DNA of 64,000 nt from Hyposmocoma kahamanoa. Taxonomy: Eukaryota > Arthropoda > Insecta > Lepidoptera > Cosmopterigidae. Below the pieces are notes generated by a model. The model was not told the DNA's origin, searched no databases, and was given only the letters and a program-made list of their open reading frames with translations. How positions within the stretch are numbered: position 1 is the stretch's first letter; each line of letters starts with the position of its first letter. The position numbers and the translations under genes are program-made. This document shows positions 60,670-64,000 of this stretch, piece after piece. The stretch is from assembly GCF_003589595.1 (NCBI RefSeq), contig NW_020654422.1, positions 10,256,226-10,320,225 of the forward strand, read 5' to 3'.

Positions 60670-63040
60670 CTACTTACTATAATGTGCATTCACCTCTAAG
60701 ATTATTTTTTACATTAACCATTTTGTACATTGTAAAAGTAATAAGCCTCGTCTTCTTTATGTAGTATTTATAATGCGTCTTTGTTATGTACAAGTTTTGT
60801 ATTACCCGATAGTGACTAATTTTCTGCGGTCTTTCAATGCATCGAAACGCCAATGTACTTCGTATCTTCAGACCACTCGACTGTGAACACTCGTTATGGT
60901 CCTTGTACAGGGAAACCGACAAATAAACTCAAACATTACGAATACAACCGATTTCACTTGTTGCTCTTCAACGGCATACATGTAAATAACAATTGCAAAA
61001 TAGAAGAAAAAAATCAAATAATTTTGTAGTGTAAACCTTTATTATAAAGGGATTATACCTAAACATAATTGGCCAATAAAGGAAATGCAAAAACCATATT
61101 TGCTAAACTTGCGGCTGATCTTTGTGATGTCCACCGGAATGATACGAATTGTATTCGACATATTTTTAGAGATAATCTCTCTATATTAAAATCATCAAAT
61201 TTGACGAATTTTGGTGTAAACGTAAGTTAAGTTCAATAGTTTAGGCGTGTAAACGTAACAGACAAAGTTATTTTCGCATTTATAATATTAGTTTGGATGA
61301 CGGTGAGTAAAAGAATTTAGTGTACATTCAAAACGTAATTCGTAGAATTAATCTATGTAAATACAAGTACGTTGTCTATTTAGATCTCGCACCAGTTACC
61401 AGTAGAAACCCGAGTCGAAATACGAGTCGGCACAGTCCCGATCGAAAGTGCAAGTGTTGCAATAATACTTCATTTCCTCACCCCCTCCCCGCTAACCACC
61501 ACTTCTTCGCCCTTGGCCTTTGTTTGCCCGTCAAATGCAAGTTATAAATGATCGAAACTCAGATATCGATTTTCGCTTTAAGATCCTTCATGTAAACTAC
61601 CTACGAAATCTCACCATACAAAAATCTACCTTAGTCGGACACTTTAAGAATGAATGGTGCAAAGTGAGAGGTAGCAAAAAATCCAACTCCTACCTGAGTA
61701 TAAAGCGAGATTTAAATTCGTCAGCAAAAACTATTCCCGTGACGATAAAATTAATTGTCTAATTGTGCAGTTTTGTGCAATACTCGGGAGATGAAGATGA
61801 AATTAAATTTAAAATAGGAGTTGAAATACTTTACTGCAACAAGACCCTATGTTATTCTGTGTATAAGTAGTTGTTAAGTTACTACCAAATATGTATTACA
61901 TACGTGTATACAATTACTTTATTTGCTGTAGCGGAATAAACACTCCACCTAACAACGGCAGAGTAAAACATGATATTGTTTTGCATCTCAAGTTTCAAAT
62001 CGCGTACCAGAATGTACTTAATGAAAAACATTCATCCTTTCATGGAATCTCCAAAGAGTAATAACCTCCCGCTTTTTGTGATAGTGCCGTATACATTTGA
62101 TTTATTTTAAGGACCTTTCGTAAAAGAAGAATTTGCGAAATATTGCAGCCCATTGGTGCAACGGTCTGTGGTTCCCAACCATGTTAATGATTTACATTCC
62201 TTACTTTATTTCTAACTAGTTTTATAAATCGTCTCAATTACAATCAAACGTTTTACAAAAATCATACGTTTAACAAAACTATCTAGAGTGATTTTTGCAT
62301 AAGAGTACAATATATTAAAACGTGTAAAACAAATATACCTACATACAAAATACAAAGAAACGTACAAAACGTACATATAACTTGGAATATAATTTCCCTC
62401 ATTTTTTTACCACATCTTTATAAGCAAGATGCGAAGCTGATACCTACTCATATTTATTATGATAAATATGTATACAGTAGTAGTATGCAAAGTTTGGGAA
62501 CCACAGCGAACGATCGATCCCTTGCATCCTTCGAAAGCGATTCTAGGAACAGTAAAAAGCGCAGGTATATTTCGAGAGTGAAAGGGTCCATGCAATCCGA
62601 AACTAGCCCAGTTTCGCTTCATACCACTGACCTTCGATTTTTTCTATATTTTTTTGTCTTCACATCAGATCGTGTAGCGAATGTAAAGTAGGAACACGTG
62701 GGAACGAGGCCTTTCATCTCACAGATCAATTGATAGTGCATAATTTGCATTTATTGGGAATTCAGAATCTCTGCTACCATATAATATAACGATTGTAATC
62801 AGTTTTACTGTCTGAGAAGTATTTGTGTTTACATTATATTAACATAAATATATAACATTTTAAATATATATATCTAAATATCAGGATTAAAGTAAATAAT
62901 TGGCGTTCTAGTAAAATTGGCCACCTTGATTCGCACTTTCACATTTATATGGCCAATGGTTATGGAGTGGAATTCCCTGCTTACATGCTTATTCCTTGAG
63001 CGTTACAACTTAGATCTTTTCAAGGCGAGAGGGAATAGAT
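60670..63040. other. intergenic
   Basis: No gene supported. Short open frames at 61320-61762 have no domain. Confidence 0.45.
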
Positions 63041-63046
63041 GTTATT

Positions 63047-63240
63047 TAGGTGTGAACAATACCCAAACTCACGAGAGAAATAAATGTAGCAAATACAAAT
63101 ATTTCTCCCGGCCCAGGAATCGAACCAGGGAGGACCCTGTTATCATGCCGGTTATCATCATACGGTTATCATGCCGGGCCGCCACGCAGAGGACTGCGTG
63201 GCGGCCCGGCATGATAACCGTTCGGCCACGAAGGCAGTTA
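63047..63240 (-). mobile_element. tRNA-derived SINE, family A, copy 4, with snap-back duplication
   Basis: The reverse complement has the head gccttcgtggccgaacggtt and the B box ggttcgattcctgg. The body gggagaaatatttgtatttg is cut short. Between A and B boxes an inverted duplication was inserted (63162-63221), and the word gttatcatgccg occurs repeatedly around it. Confidence 0.9.
63162..63221. repeat. perfect 28-bp palindrome inside a SINE
   Basis: Left arm 63162-63189, loop agga (63190-63193) and right arm 63194-63221 are perfectly complementary. The arms consist of the tRNA-like anticodon-side sequence ggttatcatgccgggccgcc with flanks. Confidence 0.97.
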
Positions 63241-63244
63241 AATG

Positions 63245-63690
63245 CGCAGTTAATTAAAAAAGGAGTGCTTTCATTGCAAAATCTAAATTACAAACTTTTT
63301 CGAAATCAAAGGCTTCTAAATTTTAAATGAATGAGTTATATTTGTTTACACTTTGGTTAATTTTACATTCACTTTGATATCAAACATAACACTACTAAAT
63401 TACGTGTAATCTATGACTACGAGTTCCGACGTGGCACTAAAACACAGAAATGTAATTAGATTTCTGTGAGAGGCCACGACTCGAAACATTATCGATGTGT
63501 ATGGAGCAGATACATCTAACGAACATACTTACTATGCGTTAGCATAATTCCATATTGGAAGTTTAACGGGACAAACGGGCTTCGTGAACTACCAGAGTTT
63601 AACTACTAGAATTACAAGTTGTAGTTGAAGTCGATCCATAGCAAACTATCCGTCCGTATTCATTGTAAACTTTTATATTTTTTATTTTTT
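63245..63690. other. intergenic
   Basis: Only a small palindrome (cagaaatgtaattagatttctg at about 63445-63466) was noticed. Confidence 0.45.
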
Positions 63691-63697
63691 TATGATA

Positions 63698-63727
63698 AAA
63701 AGTGACGGCACGAACAAGTCCTAGGCC
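63698..63727 (+). repeat. repeat family C, head fragment
   Basis: aaaagtgacggcacgaacaa and gtcc match the start of family C and break off where a SINE A fragment begins. Confidence 0.6.
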
Positions 63728-63732
63728 ATACA

Positions 63733-63805
63733 TTTTATTTTCCCGGCCCGGGAATCGCACCCGGGTCCTCTGCGTGACGGTCCAGCATGGTAACCGTTCA
63801 ACATG
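63733..63805 (-). mobile_element. tRNA-derived SINE, family A, copy 5 (head fragment)
   Basis: The reverse complement contains gaacggttaccatgctggac, then cacgcagaggacccgggtgc and gattcccgggccggg. Only the tRNA-like head and a few body bases remain, joined to a family C head. Confidence 0.75.
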
Positions 63806-64000
63806 ATTATTGATAAGCGGATCTTAAATTTTATTCGTCATTTCCGTTTATCGGCTTAAAATTTAATTGCGTTTCATGTGGTCATATTGTCCTAAAACGT
63901 TTTTTATACTCTGTATATCACATAGTGCTTTCGTCTTCATAATCCTGGACTTCCTAAAACATTTTATATAACAGATAAGTAGAAATAAAGTATGTAAATA

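Noticed and set aside
1..64000. CRISPR arrays, bacterial operons, phage or defence genes
   Set aside because: No spaced direct repeats with unique spacers and no bacterial-type gene packing; the window is insect nuclear DNA.

Overview
This is eukaryotic, AT-rich, gene-poor DNA from an insect, most likely a moth or butterfly (Lepidoptera). Evidence for this is a single recognisable host gene, an insect-type Krueppel gap gene with high-GC third positions, spliced, in a long AT-rich intergenic space. That space is littered with tRNA-headed SINEs, mariner, Tc1 and hAT elements, and LINE 3' ends. No bacterial operons, CRISPR arrays or canonical tRNA/rRNA genes were found. The order is an inference from repeat style and composition, not proven here.

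Host gene: Krueppel (Kr) lies on the minus strand. Its main coding exon is 43642-42786. A tiny upstream exon supplies only ATG plus one base (44181-44178) before a strong GTAAGT donor, and the phase matches the acceptor at 43643 exactly. This gives a 286-residue protein with five zinc fingers (the fifth degenerate) and a C-terminal PEDLSL motif of the kind bound by CtBP. Downstream (42785 to about 40315) is a long probable 3' UTR. It carries three Pumilio-type motifs and an AATAAA with a GU-rich downstream stretch, plus a short GC3-rich segment (41894-41820) that could be an alternative or separate terminal exon.

Region by region: 1-12.4 kb is intergenic, with a decayed Tc1-like transposase (about 1.56-2.01 kb), a SINE (2.3-2.6 kb) and several GC/CpG-rich islands that may be cis-regulatory DNA. 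12.4-17 kb holds a long hairpin, repeat fragments and a G19 run. 17.15-19.93 kb is a decayed non-LTR retrotransposon with a YLDD reverse transcriptase and a C-terminal restriction-like endonuclease, followed by a LINE-type tail. 20-27.5 kb is a SINE/MITE zone, including a SINE with a snap-back hairpin. 27.93-29.21 kb is a complete but dead mariner of Hsmar1/cecropia type, nested in a MITE. 30.1-36.2 kb holds a tandem duplication, a hAT-type MITE with a perfect 8-bp target duplication nested in another repeat, more SINEs, and a MITE between 140-bp direct repeats. 37.86-37.98 kb is a (CA)n tract with a 10-N assembly gap. 39.83-40.23 kb is a 400-bp TIR element. 40.3-44.3 kb is Kr. 44.3-64 kb is upstream and intergenic DNA with CpG islands, an RTE-type LINE 3' fragment (49.2-49.65 kb), a small coding-like island (50.0 kb) and, at the end, a SINE with a perfect 28-bp snap-back palindrome.

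The most informative biology here is the split-ATG structure of Kr, its reduced fifth finger, and a clear relative history of nested mobile elements. I found no evidence for an undescribed enzymatic or defence system.
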